A stretch of 64,000 bases of DNA. Source: Parcubacteria group bacterium M10-OD1-1 (lineage in GTDB: Bacteria > Patescibacteria > Paceibacteria > Moranbacterales > UBA2206). Shown piece after piece: positions 1 through 7,279 of the stretch. The stretch's first letter is position 1. Each line of letters begins with the position of its first letter. Position numbers and translations under genes: made by a program. The notes beneath the pieces are model-generated. The model was not told where the DNA came from, did no database searches, and saw only the letters and a program-made list of their open reading frames with translations. The stretch is taken from NCBI GenBank assembly GCA_003056145.1, contig LSNL01000002.1, positions 1 through 64,000 of the forward strand, in the 5' to 3' direction.

Positions 1-185
1 TAGTTATGGGAAAGATTGTTAGATAGGGGATTTTAATAAGTTTAATAGAATCTTTATTGTTTTAGAAACATTTTAAAAAATGTATTATAAAGGCTTAAAA
101 GATCAAACATAAAATTTCAAGGGTGATATTCTTAGTTTCAGAGATTTTTCAAGAGTACATAAATGCACTACGTATGTTAAATTTG
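1..185. other. Noncoding start of window
   Basis: AT-rich sequence downstream of the minus-strand TrmB-type gene. I see no reading frame of useful length, no RNA gene and no clear terminator hairpin here. Confidence 0.5.
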
Positions 186-920
186 TTACATTTCCAAACT
201 TTCCCAACTCATCATAAAAATACTTTTTAGTGTTGTGTGTAGAGTTTCGCTCTCAATAATAAGACCCATATTTTCTTTGAAGGAGACAATTCCTATTTTG
301 TTTTTGCCGTATAAATCAATCTCCACTTTTATGGGAAATTTTTGAGCATCAATTATTCTTGTTTGGCGAAGAGATTCTCCTTCTACTTTTTTATATTCCC
401 GTATTTCAGGAGTGTCGGGAGCAATAGCCTTTACCCATATTTTATTTTTTACCCTCTGAGGAACATAATAATCAATAAAATCTTTTCCTAATGTTTCAAA
501 AGCTTCTTCTGAAACCCACGCCAGTATTTCTTGTTTTTTATAATTCAAAAAGTCGCGATAAACGGTTTTAATTCCTTCTGAACCTTCATAGAAAGTTATT
601 TTAGGTTTTTTATCTAAAAAATTAGACATTGCCAACAACTCGGGAACGATTGAATCAAACATGTTTTTCTTTTCTTCTATCTTTTTTCCAATAGATCTTG
701 GATCTTCTGCATAAAAATACTGTTTCTTTCCCTTTTTTAAAGAATTAACAAACCCTTTTTCTTTTAAAGACTCAATAACTAAATAAACCGTTGTTCTTTT
801 TAACTTGGATTTTTTAGCAATCTCTGCAATAGTGGCTTCTCCTAATTCCAATAAAGCCAAATAAGTTTTTGTTTCTTTTTCCGAAAACCCTATATTATTT
901 TTCAATTGTTCATCTAACAT
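186..920 (-). CDS. TrmB-family transcriptional regulator
   Basis: The 244-residue protein has the layout of TrmB-like regulators. An N-terminal winged helix-turn-helix (about residues 7-72) contains the recognition stretch KRTTVYLVIESLKEKG and a basic wing (KKGKKQYFYA). A short coiled linker around 75-95 leads to a C-terminal effector-binding domain starting near TFYEGSEGIKTVYRDFL. TrmB proteins usually bind a sugar or other small ligand and repress or activate nearby genes; the ligand cannot be read here. The start at 920 has no Shine-Dalgarno sequence. The first 20 codons and the whole upstream region are duplicated at 1118-1242, so the next gene downstream of that copy (receiver-like, 1390) may lie under the same control. 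That regulatory link is inference; the family call is firm. Confidence 0.85.
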   Translation of the reverse strand: MLDEQLKNNIGFSEKETKTYLALLELGEATIAEIAKKSKLKRTTVYLVIESLKEKGFVNSLKKGKKQYFYAEDPRSIGKKIEEKKNMFDSIVPELLAMSNFLDKKPKITFYEGSEGIKTVYRDFLNYKKQEILAWVSEEAFETLGKDFIDYYVPQRVKNKIWVKAIAPDTPEIREYKKVEGESLRQTRIIDAQKFPIKVEIDLYGKNKIGIVSFKENMGLIIESETLHTTLKSIFMMSWESLEM

Positions 921-984
921 TGTTTTGTCGTTAATTATGTCAACAGTTGTAGTGTACTATATACCCTTGTTTTAAGCAATAAAT
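860..984. repeat. Direct repeat copy 1 (trmB start and promoter region)
   Basis: 125 bp repeated at 1118-1242 with one difference (position 917 A, position 1175 G), which changes the second codon of the TrmB-type gene only synonymously (TTA/CTA). It covers codons 1-20 and about 64 bp upstream. Confidence 0.95.
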
Positions 985-1116
985 AACTCTTTCATATATC
1001 GCGTAATTGTGTTTTTGAATTTATTATTAGTACAGAGAATGTCTATCCGCTAAGAGTTGGCTTACTAAAAGAGAGTTTAGGAAAAAGGTAGCTGAAACTT
1101 AAAGTTCTTTAAAAAA

Positions 1117-1178
1117 TAATAAGTTTTTGTTTCTTTTTCCGAAAACCCTATATTATTTTTCAATTGTTCATCTAGCAT
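1117..1178 (-). pseudogene. Truncated TrmB-type gene fragment
   Basis: Minus-strand start codon at 1178 followed by the same first 20 residues as the gene at 186-920, then unrelated sequence. It is a by-product of the tandem duplication and is unlikely to make a functional protein. Confidence 0.7.
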
Positions 1179-1242
1179 TGTTTTGTCGTTAATTATGTCA
1201 ACAGTTGTAGTGTACTATATACCCTTGTTTTAAGCAATAAAT
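1118..1242. repeat. Direct repeat copy 2 of the trmB 5' region
   Basis: Exact offset of 258 bp from copy 1. On the minus strand it holds a 20-codon fragment of the TrmB-type gene starting at 1178 (MLDEQLKNNIGFSEKETKTY), then diverges and stops. The next 133 bp (1243-1375) are a diverged match to 985-1117, so the whole 860-1375 stretch looks like a 258-bp tandem duplication whose second half has drifted. Confidence 0.9.
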
Positions 1243-1284
1243 TACGATAATTGGTAGTATATGGGTGTATATTTGACATCAATA

Positions 1285-1313
1285 TTGACATAACGCCATT
1301 TATCTGTTAAGAT
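1285..1313 (+). promoter_or_regulatory. Probable promoter of the receiver-like gene
   Basis: TTGACA (1285-1290), a 17-base spacer, and TAAGAT (1308-1313). A second TTGACA lies 12 bases upstream (1273-1278). The expected transcript leader of about 70 bases contains a GGTTTC/GAAACC hairpin (1330-1356). Confidence 0.55.
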
Positions 1314-1329
1314 TTGACTTAGTAAATGA

Positions 1330-1356
1330 GGTTTCGGATAAAAAGTACCTGAAACC
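1330..1356 (+). promoter_or_regulatory. Leader hairpin before the receiver-like gene
   Basis: Inverted arms GGTTTC (1330-1335) and GAAACC (1351-1356). The older duplicate upstream has AGTTT/AAACT in the matching place, so the first pair changes from A-T to G-C and pairing is kept. A T run follows (about 1363-1369), so it could act as an attenuator; this is inference. Confidence 0.35.
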
Positions 1357-1389
1357 AAAAAGTTTTTTTAAAAAAAAGAGGAGGATATT

Positions 1390-1899
1390 ATGAAAATTTT
1401 AGTCATTGATGACAACACCCGGAATCTGGAGGCTGCTGTAGAGCAGTTTCCAGATGTCGACATCACCACTGTCGACTCAGTAGAGTTGGCAGTGGAATTA
1501 CTAGCAGGGAAAAAATCAGTTTTTTCCCCGCGGGAACCCAAAACCAGGTATGATGTGGTCTTAATTGACCTCAACATGCCAGCTAGTTTTTTGTCTGTTG
1601 GAGTAAGTCCAGCAGGCAAAAAAAAGGAGGGGGAATTATCCCCTGTTGGAATGTTTTTAGTATTCTTGGCTGCCCGAAACGGCGCCAAGAAAATTGTCAT
1701 GCTGACCGATTCAGGTCACCATAATGACCCGTCCAGTGCAATGATTGACCTGGTCTCATCAGAGGATCTCAAGAAAATCAAAACGTTTTCGCTGGATGGA
1801 GCCACAGTTGTTTTAACAAACAACTGTGGCCTGATTATCCGAACCCCTGGCGGGGAGAGGGTAAAAGACTGGAAAACCGCTCTCTCCTTATGTGTTTAG
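1390..1899 (+). CDS. Stand-alone receiver-like (response regulator) protein
   Basis: A 169-residue protein whose N-terminus matches the CheY-like receiver fold: acidic pair D7-D8 in KILVIDDN, phospho-acceptor-like D60 in VVLIDLNMP, and T106 in IVMLTDSG. An extra segment of about 20 residues (66-86) follows beta-3, and the last third (130-169) does not resemble a DNA-binding domain, so it probably acts by protein contact. The start is decided by a strong Shine-Dalgarno GAGGAGG at 1378-1384. The gene has its own promoter and terminator. It is less AT-rich than neighbouring core genes and carries a perfect 12-bp inverted repeat inside the coding sequence (1801-1830). No kinase adjoins it. Receiver homology is likely; the role is unknown. 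Confidence 0.7.
   Translation: MKILVIDDNTRNLEAAVEQFPDVDITTVDSVELAVELLAGKKSVFSPREPKTRYDVVLIDLNMPASFLSVGVSPAGKKKEGELSPVGMFLVFLAARNGAKKIVMLTDSGHHNDPSSAMIDLVSSEDLKKIKTFSLDGATVVLTNNCGLIIRTPGGERVKDWKTALSLCV
1801..1830 (+). repeat. Perfect hairpin inside the receiver-like gene
   Basis: Arms GCCACAGTTGTT (1801-1812) and AACAACTGTGGC (1819-1830) around a 6-base loop. It encodes part of the C-terminal segment, so it may be chance or an mRNA structure. Confidence 0.6.
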
Positions 1900-1915
1900 A
1901 GAGTAGTTCATTAAA

Positions 1916-1941
1916 GTGAGTAAGATTGTTCTCTTACTCAC
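1916..1941 (+). repeat. Hairpin between stop codon and terminator
   Basis: Arms GTGAGTAAGA (1916-1925) and TCTTACTCAC (1932-1941), 10 bp perfect. No T run follows, so it is not a terminator itself; it may protect the 3' end of the transcript. Confidence 0.5.
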
Positions 1942-1947
1942 ACAGCA

Positions 1948-1985
1948 AACCGCTATACTTAGTTCAAGTATAGCGGTTTTTTATT
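1948..1985 (+). terminator. Rho-independent terminator of the receiver-like gene
   Basis: Perfect 13-bp stem AACCGCTATACTT (1948-1960) and AAGTATAGCGGTT (1966-1978) with a 5-base loop, followed by a T-rich tail. Confidence 0.9.
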
Positions 1986-2067
1986 TTAATTAACGCAAAA
2001 AAGCCGGTATATTTTTTAGATAATTAAAAATCCCTTTTAGGAAGGGATTAAATGCGTTTGATTGAAA

Positions 2068-2113
2068 ATAAAATAAAAAAAATTGCCAGACCGTTTATTG
2101 AAAACAGTCTGGC
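2068..2113 (-). terminator. Terminator of dapB (minus strand)
   Basis: Read on the minus strand: GCCAGAC (2113-2107), one mismatch and four more pairs, the complementary arm ending at 2085, then a long T-rich run (2084-2068). It lies just beyond the dapB stop. Confidence 0.8.
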
Positions 2114-2138
2114 GATGTGTAGCTCGTTAATTTTGGGA

Positions 2139-2951
2139 CTAGAAATCATTCAGTCCCAGGACATCGAACATGGTGTACAAGCCGTTCGGCTTGGCCACGA
2201 TCCAGTCGGCGGCCAAGGTGGCGCCCCGGGCGAAGTTGTCTCGATTGTGAGCCCGGTGAGTAATCTCAATTCGTTCGCCGGCCCCGGCAAAGTAGACCGT
2301 ATGCTCGCCGACGATATCTCCGGCTCTGATGGACTGGATGCCGATCTCCTGGTCCGTCCGCTCGCCGATTATGCCGTGGCGCTCAAACACTCCGACGCTC
2401 GACAGTTTTCGGTTCAGGGCGGTTGCTGCCATTTCACCGAGTTTCAGGGCTGTGCCTGAGGGCGCGTCTTTTTTCATACGGTGATGAGTCTCGACGATCT
2501 CCACGTCATAGGCATCGCCCAGAACGGCCGCTGTCTTGGCGACGAGCTTGAATAGGACATTGACGCCGATGGACATATTGGGTGCCTGGACACAGGTGAA
2601 GTTTTTCTCGGCCAGTTCTGCTAGGATAGCAAGGTCATATGGGGTCAGTCCAGTGGTACCAATAACCATGGCTCGTCCATACTCGCTTGCAATACGGGCA
2701 AATCCTATAGTGGCTGTGTGAAAGGTGAAGTCAATGATGACATCACCCTGATTGATAACCGATTCCAGGCTGGCGGCAATAATCACTCCAGTGGTGCCGA
2801 AACCGGCGTTTTCGCCAACATCCCGTCCTACTGCCGGATTATCCTGATGCTCAAAAGCGGCGGTCAGCTGGAGATTAGGATTCTTCTGCACCATTAAGCT
2901 GATGCGCTTACCCATACGTCCATCAGCACCAGCAATAATTACTCTGGTCAT
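2139..2951 (-). CDS. dapB: 4-hydroxy-tetrahydrodipicolinate reductase
   Basis: DapB reduces 4-hydroxy-tetrahydrodipicolinate to tetrahydrodipicolinate with NAD(P)H in the lysine and diaminopimelate pathway (cytoplasm). The 270-residue chain is full length. It has the nucleotide-binding GADGRMGK (8-15), the VIGTTG loop (97-101), and the active-site signature ETHHRMKKDAPSGTAL with H156, H157 and K160. A Shine-Dalgarno GGGAGGT sits just upstream of the start (2958-2964 on the plus strand). The gene is strikingly GC-rich next to its neighbours and has its own promoter and terminator, which suggests acquisition by transfer. No other lysine-pathway gene is in the window, so it may serve diaminopimelate supply for peptidoglycan together with genes elsewhere. 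Confidence 0.95.
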   Translation of the reverse strand: MTRVIIAGADGRMGKRISLMVQKNPNLQLTAAFEHQDNPAVGRDVGENAGFGTTGVIIAASLESVINQGDVIIDFTFHTATIGFARIASEYGRAMVIGTTGLTPYDLAILAELAEKNFTCVQAPNMSIGVNVLFKLVAKTAAVLGDAYDVEIVETHHRMKKDAPSGTALKLGEMAATALNRKLSSVGVFERHGIIGERTDQEIGIQSIRAGDIVGEHTVYFAGAGERIEITHRAHNRDNFARGATLAADWIVAKPNGLYTMFDVLGLNDF

Positions 2952-3028
2952 TTTTTACCTCCCTTATTGCTCACTATTTGTGAGTCGTTAAATTGGTAAG
3001 TTTTCTGACACCCGTTGCCAGAAAGTTT

Positions 3029-3057
3029 ATACTACTAAGCATTTTGTCTCTTGTCAA
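3029..3057 (-). promoter_or_regulatory. dapB promoter
   Basis: On the minus strand: TTGACA (3057-3052), 17-base spacer, TAGTAT (3034-3029). The expected leader of about 70 bases has two small inverted repeats (TTTCTG/CAGAAA and CTCAC/GTGAG) and is too short for a lysine riboswitch. Confidence 0.7.
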
Positions 3058-3446
3058 ATGATTGTACATAATAACCATCCCGAAATAATCCTATTAAGCT
3101 TTATAAAAATAATAAAAAGAAACTTTTATATAGCTACTTTAAGTTTAAAATAAAATTATATAATTTTGGTGGCAATCTATTTTTCTTGGCATTTATTTTT
3201 TAGATAATTTAGCAAAAATTTCCGCTTTGCTACAGTTTTTAATAATTATAACTAGGACTTTCGACGATAGATAGAATTCAGTGCGACTTTTTCCTCGAGG
3301 GAAAATAAGTTGATAGTAGCTGGATAAACGGTTAGAAATTGTGCTATTATATAGTTAATAATAATGATCATTCAAATCTTGGTTAGTCGTTTAATAGAAA
3401 AGAAAAAGTTTTAAAAATATAACTTCAAACCTTAATATATATCAAA
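3058..3446. other. Noncoding gap
   Basis: AT-rich sequence between dapB and the next plus-strand gene. A TG-extended TATTAT at 3345-3350 is a possible -10 box for the gene at 3447; I see no good -35, no RNA gene and no usable reading frame. Confidence 0.4.
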
Positions 3447-4241
3447 ATGAAATTAATAAGTTTCAATATTGGGATTAAAATTGATAACTCCAAAGAGATA
3501 GGAAATTTTATCAAATCACAAGATGCAGACATAGTTGCGTTTCAAGAAATTATAAAACATTTTAATGAATCTGTTTTTGAGATATATAAATCCAAAAAAC
3601 ATATCGAAGAAATTATTGGCAAGAAATTACCTTATTCTTTTTTTGGTCCACAATGGATAGCCGATGCAATGAGAAAAAATGGAAAGATGCATCGCGATTT
3701 TAATGGTTTTATAGAACAAGGAAATGAAATAATTTCAAAATTCCCAATTTTAAAGGCTACTAATGAATTTTATTATAAACATTATTCCTTAGAATTAGAA
3801 TGGGCAAATTTTCATACTGAAGATCATCCAAGGTGTGTTCAAATTGTGGAATTGAATGTTAATAATAAAAATTTGCAAATTCTTAATTTACATGGTTTAT
3901 ATTCCAAAGATAAGCAAGACAGTAAGAGAACTCTTAATCAGTGTAAATATATTCTTGAAGCTGCTAAAAGAAAAAATATTCCAACAATTATTGTAGGAGA
4001 TTTTAATTTGTTTCCCGAAACAAAAAGCATTGGAATATTAAATAAAAAATTCAGAAATTTAATTGATGAATACAAAATCAAATCCACAAGACCTACTTTT
4101 GATGACGAAACCGATAAAAGAAATAATGTAGTTGATTACATTTTTGTAAATGATAAAATTAAGGTGAATAATTTTGGAGTTATCATTACCAATATTTCCG
4201 ACCATCTTCCTTTGATTCTAGATTTTGATATATTAGATTAA
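3447..4241 (+). CDS. Endonuclease/exonuclease/phosphatase-family protein
   Basis: A 264-residue protein with the ordered motifs of the DNase I-like EEP superfamily: the opening strand KLISFNIG, AFQEI with metal-binding E34, NLHG with H149, GDFNLFP with D185 and N187, VDYIFVN with D230, and SDHLPL with D252/H253. These residues form the metal-dependent phosphoesterase site. Members cut DNA, phosphoinositides or sphingolipids; the substrate cannot be told from sequence. No signal peptide is seen, so a cytoplasmic role is likely. It stands alone, with AT-rich flanks and no Shine-Dalgarno sequence. Family assignment is strong, function open. Confidence 0.85.
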   Translation: MKLISFNIGIKIDNSKEIGNFIKSQDADIVAFQEIIKHFNESVFEIYKSKKHIEEIIGKKLPYSFFGPQWIADAMRKNGKMHRDFNGFIEQGNEIISKFPILKATNEFYYKHYSLELEWANFHTEDHPRCVQIVELNVNNKNLQILNLHGLYSKDKQDSKRTLNQCKYILEAAKRKNIPTIIVGDFNLFPETKSIGILNKKFRNLIDEYKIKSTRPTFDDETDKRNNVVDYIFVNDKIKVNNFGVIITNISDHLPLILDFDILD

Positions 4242-4338
4242 AAAAGTTTGAAGTTATAAAAATAATATTTTTTTACCTTAATTTCAATTTGAGCTAAAGT
4301 TAAGAAAACACCCGCAGACTATTTAATTTGTTATCTCA

Positions 4339-4364
4339 TAATATGAACAAATAATATGAACAAA
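4339..4364 (+). repeat. 13-bp tandem repeat over the serpin start codon
   Basis: TAATATGAACAAA occurs twice in a row (4339-4351 and 4352-4364). The first copy encodes Met-Asn-Lys-stop, ending one base before the real start at 4356; the second copy is the real start (Met-Asn-Lys...). Confidence 0.9.
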
Positions 4365-5615
4365 AAAATTTTAATAATTGGAATAGCATTTTTCGTAACG
4401 GCTATTATAACTATGGCAGTAGTATTATTTCTTTTTTCTTATCAACCAGCCCAAACACCGCAAACAGAGGATGTTGGTTTAACGCAACAAGGAATTCAGG
4501 AAGTTGTAAGGGCTAATAATCAATTTGCTTTTGATTTATACTCTAAATTAAGTAAATCAAAACAAGGAAATATATTCTATTCGCCCTATAGTCTCTCTGC
4601 TGCTTTGGCAATGACTTATGAAGGGGCTAGGGGTCAGACAGCTAAGGAAATAAAATCTGTTTTTCATTTTCCTAAAAGTAATATTTTAAGATCTAATTTT
4701 GCTACAATTCAAAATGGAATAAATAAAGAAAATAAATTTTATAAATTAAAAACAGGAAATGCTTTATGGGCTCAATATAATTATCGGTTTCTTAAAAATT
4801 ACACAGACAGAGTAAAAAAATACTATGGGGGTAAGGTAGTTAATCTTGATTTTAAACAAGAAACTGAAAAATCAAGACAGACAATTAATTCATTCATTGA
4901 GAAACAAACTAACAATAAGATTAAAAATTTAATCCCAGCTGGAGTTCTTAGTTCAATGACAAAATTAGTTATTACGAATGCAATTTATTTTAAAGGAAGT
5001 TGGAAATGGGAATTTGATAAATCTAAAACTTCTGAACAGGATTTTAAGATAACTCCTACAAAGGTTGTAAAAACTCCTATGATGTATATGAAGCCAGATA
5101 AAGTCAGATTTGATTACGCTAAGATTAAAGGTTTACAAATTTTGGAGTTGCCTTATAAAGGTGAAAAAATTTCTATGTTGATATTATTACCAACGAATAA
5201 TCTTAATTCCATAGAATCTTCTTTAACTGTCAGAAAGCTTAATGAATATAAAGCTCAAATGAAAGAAACAAAATTAGATTCAATTTCGCTCCCTAATTTT
5301 AGTTTTAATAGTAAATATTTTATGAAAGGAATATTGAGTGCTATGGGTATGCCAACTGCTTTTGGTAATGCTGATTTTTCAGGTATGGATGGAACAAAAA
5401 ATTTACAAATTAGTCAAGTTATCCATCAAGCTTTTATAAAAATTAATGAAAAAGGAACAGAAGCCGCAGCTGTAACAGCAGTTACAATGAAAAACTCAAT
5501 GGTTATGTCAAGGAACATTTTCAGAGCAGACCACCCATTTATTTTTATAATTCAGGAAAAAGGAACGGGCAATATTCTGTTTATGGGACGAGTTATAGAC
5601 CCAACTAAACAGTAA
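4356..5615 (+). CDS. Membrane-anchored serpin (serine protease inhibitor)
   Basis: The 419-residue protein starts with a signal-anchor helix (about 6-28) and a short linker, then a full serpin domain beginning near NNQFAFDLYSKLSKSKQGN and ending in HPFIFIIQEKGTGNILFMGRV. Serpins trap target proteases by cleavage of a reactive-centre loop that inserts into a beta sheet. The hinge INEKGTEAAAVTAVTM has the small residues typical of inhibitory members. Counting from G367 as P15 puts the scissile bond at about S381-M382, which would suit a chymotrypsin- or elastase-like target; this is inference. It probably sits on the outer face of the membrane. It has no obvious operon partner. Confidence 0.92.
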   Translation: MNKKILIIGIAFFVTAIITMAVVLFLFSYQPAQTPQTEDVGLTQQGIQEVVRANNQFAFDLYSKLSKSKQGNIFYSPYSLSAALAMTYEGARGQTAKEIKSVFHFPKSNILRSNFATIQNGINKENKFYKLKTGNALWAQYNYRFLKNYTDRVKKYYGGKVVNLDFKQETEKSRQTINSFIEKQTNNKIKNLIPAGVLSSMTKLVITNAIYFKGSWKWEFDKSKTSEQDFKITPTKVVKTPMMYMKPDKVRFDYAKIKGLQILELPYKGEKISMLILLPTNNLNSIESSLTVRKLNEYKAQMKETKLDSISLPNFSFNSKYFMKGILSAMGMPTAFGNADFSGMDGTKNLQISQVIHQAFIKINEKGTEAAAVTAVTMKNSMVMSRNIFRADHPFIFIIQEKGTGNILFMGRVIDPTKQ

Positions 5616-5793
5616 ATTTTCTGTATCTTTTTTGGTTTTGTTATAAAAAAACTTCTTGCATAGTTAGTCGTATAGGTAATACAAAGAAGAAACAGAAAAA
5701 GTAATTTACAAAAAAGATTGATGAGCTTGAATTTTAGAGAATTTAATCACTAAAAAATTTATAATAATTAGTAATTAAAATAGCGGAGTAATC
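5616..5793. other. Noncoding gap after the serpin gene
   Basis: AT-rich sequence with no clear terminator, RNA gene or reading frame. The promoter and palindrome of the next gene follow it. Confidence 0.4.
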
Positions 5794-5823
5794 TTTACAA
5801 AAAAAACAATGCGTGCTTATAAT
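5794..5823 (+). promoter_or_regulatory. Promoter of the gene at 5909
   Basis: TTTACA (5794-5799), an 18-base spacer, and a perfect TATAAT (5818-5823) preceded by TG. Confidence 0.65.
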
Positions 5824-5854
5824 AAAGAGTGTTGTTTAAAAATTAGATAGAGGC

Positions 5855-5875
5855 TTAACACAAAATTTGTGTTAA
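5855..5875. promoter_or_regulatory. Perfect palindrome in the leader of the gene at 5909
   Basis: TTAACACAAA (5855-5864), one central base, TTTGTGTTAA (5866-5875). It lies about 30 bases after the -10 box and just before the Shine-Dalgarno sequence, a position that fits a repressor operator or an RNA hairpin acting on translation. Confidence 0.5.
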
Positions 5876-5908
5876 AAAATTAGAACTTTTATAAAGGAGA
5901 ATTTTAAA

Positions 5909-7141
5909 ATGAATTATTTTTATGAACTTTTTTTTTGGTTGGTTGCGGTTTTTCTAATATTATTAATTTTTGTTGTTAACAAATATGGTGATGGATTGTT
6001 TGGATTTTTACAAAGATGTATGTTAGCTATAGTTGATTGGAGGACTATACGGAGGAAAATATTAGGTCAACCTACTCTAGATGTAGTGTTTATTTCCAAT
6101 ATGCGACATTCAGGAGACAAGAAAATTTATCTTGGTAGTTATGTTCCTCCAGAAGGACATTTCAATGGTCCTAGAATAGTTTTTCAGAATATGCTTGGGC
6201 GAACTAGAGCATTAAATGTTTTGGCTTCGGACTTGTATCACAAATCTATGAATCATATGAAGACTACTCGGAGAATAAGTAGAAAATATTATCTAAGCGC
6301 TTGTCAATGGGCTCAAAAAAATGGAGCTCAAGTAATTTTATCAGGAGCTAGCTTAAAAGAACTTTTTGGCAGAGATGTTAAAGAGGCTAAAAAGCAATTT
6401 CCAAAGTTGCTTTTTACTAAAGGAGATAATGGAACAATAATTTTGTTTTGGCGACAATGTCAAAAATCTTTTGAATTAGCAGGTCTTTCTACAAAATCTA
6501 GAATTGGATTTTTATGTCCATATAATACAAACGGGAAAGGAATTATGAATTTTCTTGTTAAAGATGGCTATAGCAATGTGGTCCTTTTTGGTAGTAAACC
6601 TAAGGCAGTAGAAAAAGTTTCTCGAGAAACTGGATTTCCATTTGTTTTTTCTTATGCTGAGATGGGAGAGGTGGACGCTTTAATTTGTTGTTCTCATTCT
6701 CAAGATGTCCAATTGAAAGACAATGATATTCAAAATCTTCGCAAAAAAAATAAAAAATTATTAATTCTTACAGTTGCTCAACCTCCAAATCCTGAATATT
6801 CTATTTATGAAAAATGTCAAAACGATGTAATAGTAATTAGTACCGGAAATGGATATTCCAGCCAGCAGAAATATATTTTGGGTGATGTAGCAGCAGGATT
6901 ATTTGGTTTTGCTAACCAACATTTTAATTTCGGTTGTTATTTGGAGGCTATTTCACTGGCCTATATTTTAAAAAATAAGATTACTAAATATGGCGATCCG
7001 TATCAAATTAATTGGTTTGAAACCAATGAAGAGAATATGTTATTTATAGAAAGAATTTTTAATGACATTGGAATCAGTCCGTTTCCAATGGCTTCTTATT
7101 CTAAAATTAATAATAAAAATTCTCTTTATTTGAGTCAATAA
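5909..7141 (+). CDS. Unidentified Rossmann-like protein with N-terminal membrane helix
   Basis: A 410-residue protein I do not firmly recognise. One N-terminal membrane helix (about 5-24) is followed by a soluble region. Residues 198-265 look like a dinucleotide-binding or shikimate-dehydrogenase-type fold: a strand and loop SRIGFLCPYNTNGKG, the second strand NVVLFGSKPKAVEKVS, and the strand VDALICCSHS. The order recalls predicted acyl-ACP reductase/amino-acid dehydrogenase-like proteins, but the glycine loop is not canonical and I claim no reaction. The start is set by AGGAG at 5895-5899, with its own promoter, a palindrome upstream and a terminator downstream, so it is a single-gene unit. 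Confidence 0.4.
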   Translation: MNYFYELFFWLVAVFLILLIFVVNKYGDGLFGFLQRCMLAIVDWRTIRRKILGQPTLDVVFISNMRHSGDKKIYLGSYVPPEGHFNGPRIVFQNMLGRTRALNVLASDLYHKSMNHMKTTRRISRKYYLSACQWAQKNGAQVILSGASLKELFGRDVKEAKKQFPKLLFTKGDNGTIILFWRQCQKSFELAGLSTKSRIGFLCPYNTNGKGIMNFLVKDGYSNVVLFGSKPKAVEKVSRETGFPFVFSYAEMGEVDALICCSHSQDVQLKDNDIQNLRKKNKKLLILTVAQPPNPEYSIYEKCQNDVIVISTGNGYSSQQKYILGDVAAGLFGFANQHFNFGCYLEAISLAYILKNKITKYGDPYQINWFETNEENMLFIERIFNDIGISPFPMASYSKINNKNSLYLSQ

Positions 7142-7166
7142 AAATTAAAGTGAATGCTATTCATAG

Positions 7167-7201
7167 GCTACTTGATCTGAAAGGAGAAAGTAGCTTTTTA
7201 T
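7167..7201 (+). terminator. Terminator after the gene at 5909
   Basis: Stem GCTACTT (7167-7173) and AAGTAGC (7188-7194) followed by a T-rich run. Confidence 0.75.
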
Positions 7202-7279
7202 TTTTTTAAATATTTAGTATATAATAAAAGTAGATAATTTCTATAAATGGGTTACATATTTAAAGGAAAATTAAAGTAA

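Noticed and set aside
2052..2459. 135-codon plus-strand open frame across dapB
   Set aside because: It lies antisense to a well-supported, GC-rich dapB; the lack of stops follows from the composition, and no start signal supports it.
2952..3028. Lysine riboswitch before dapB
   Set aside because: The leader is only about 70 bases after the likely start site; a lysine riboswitch needs well over 150 bases with several paired arms, which are not present.
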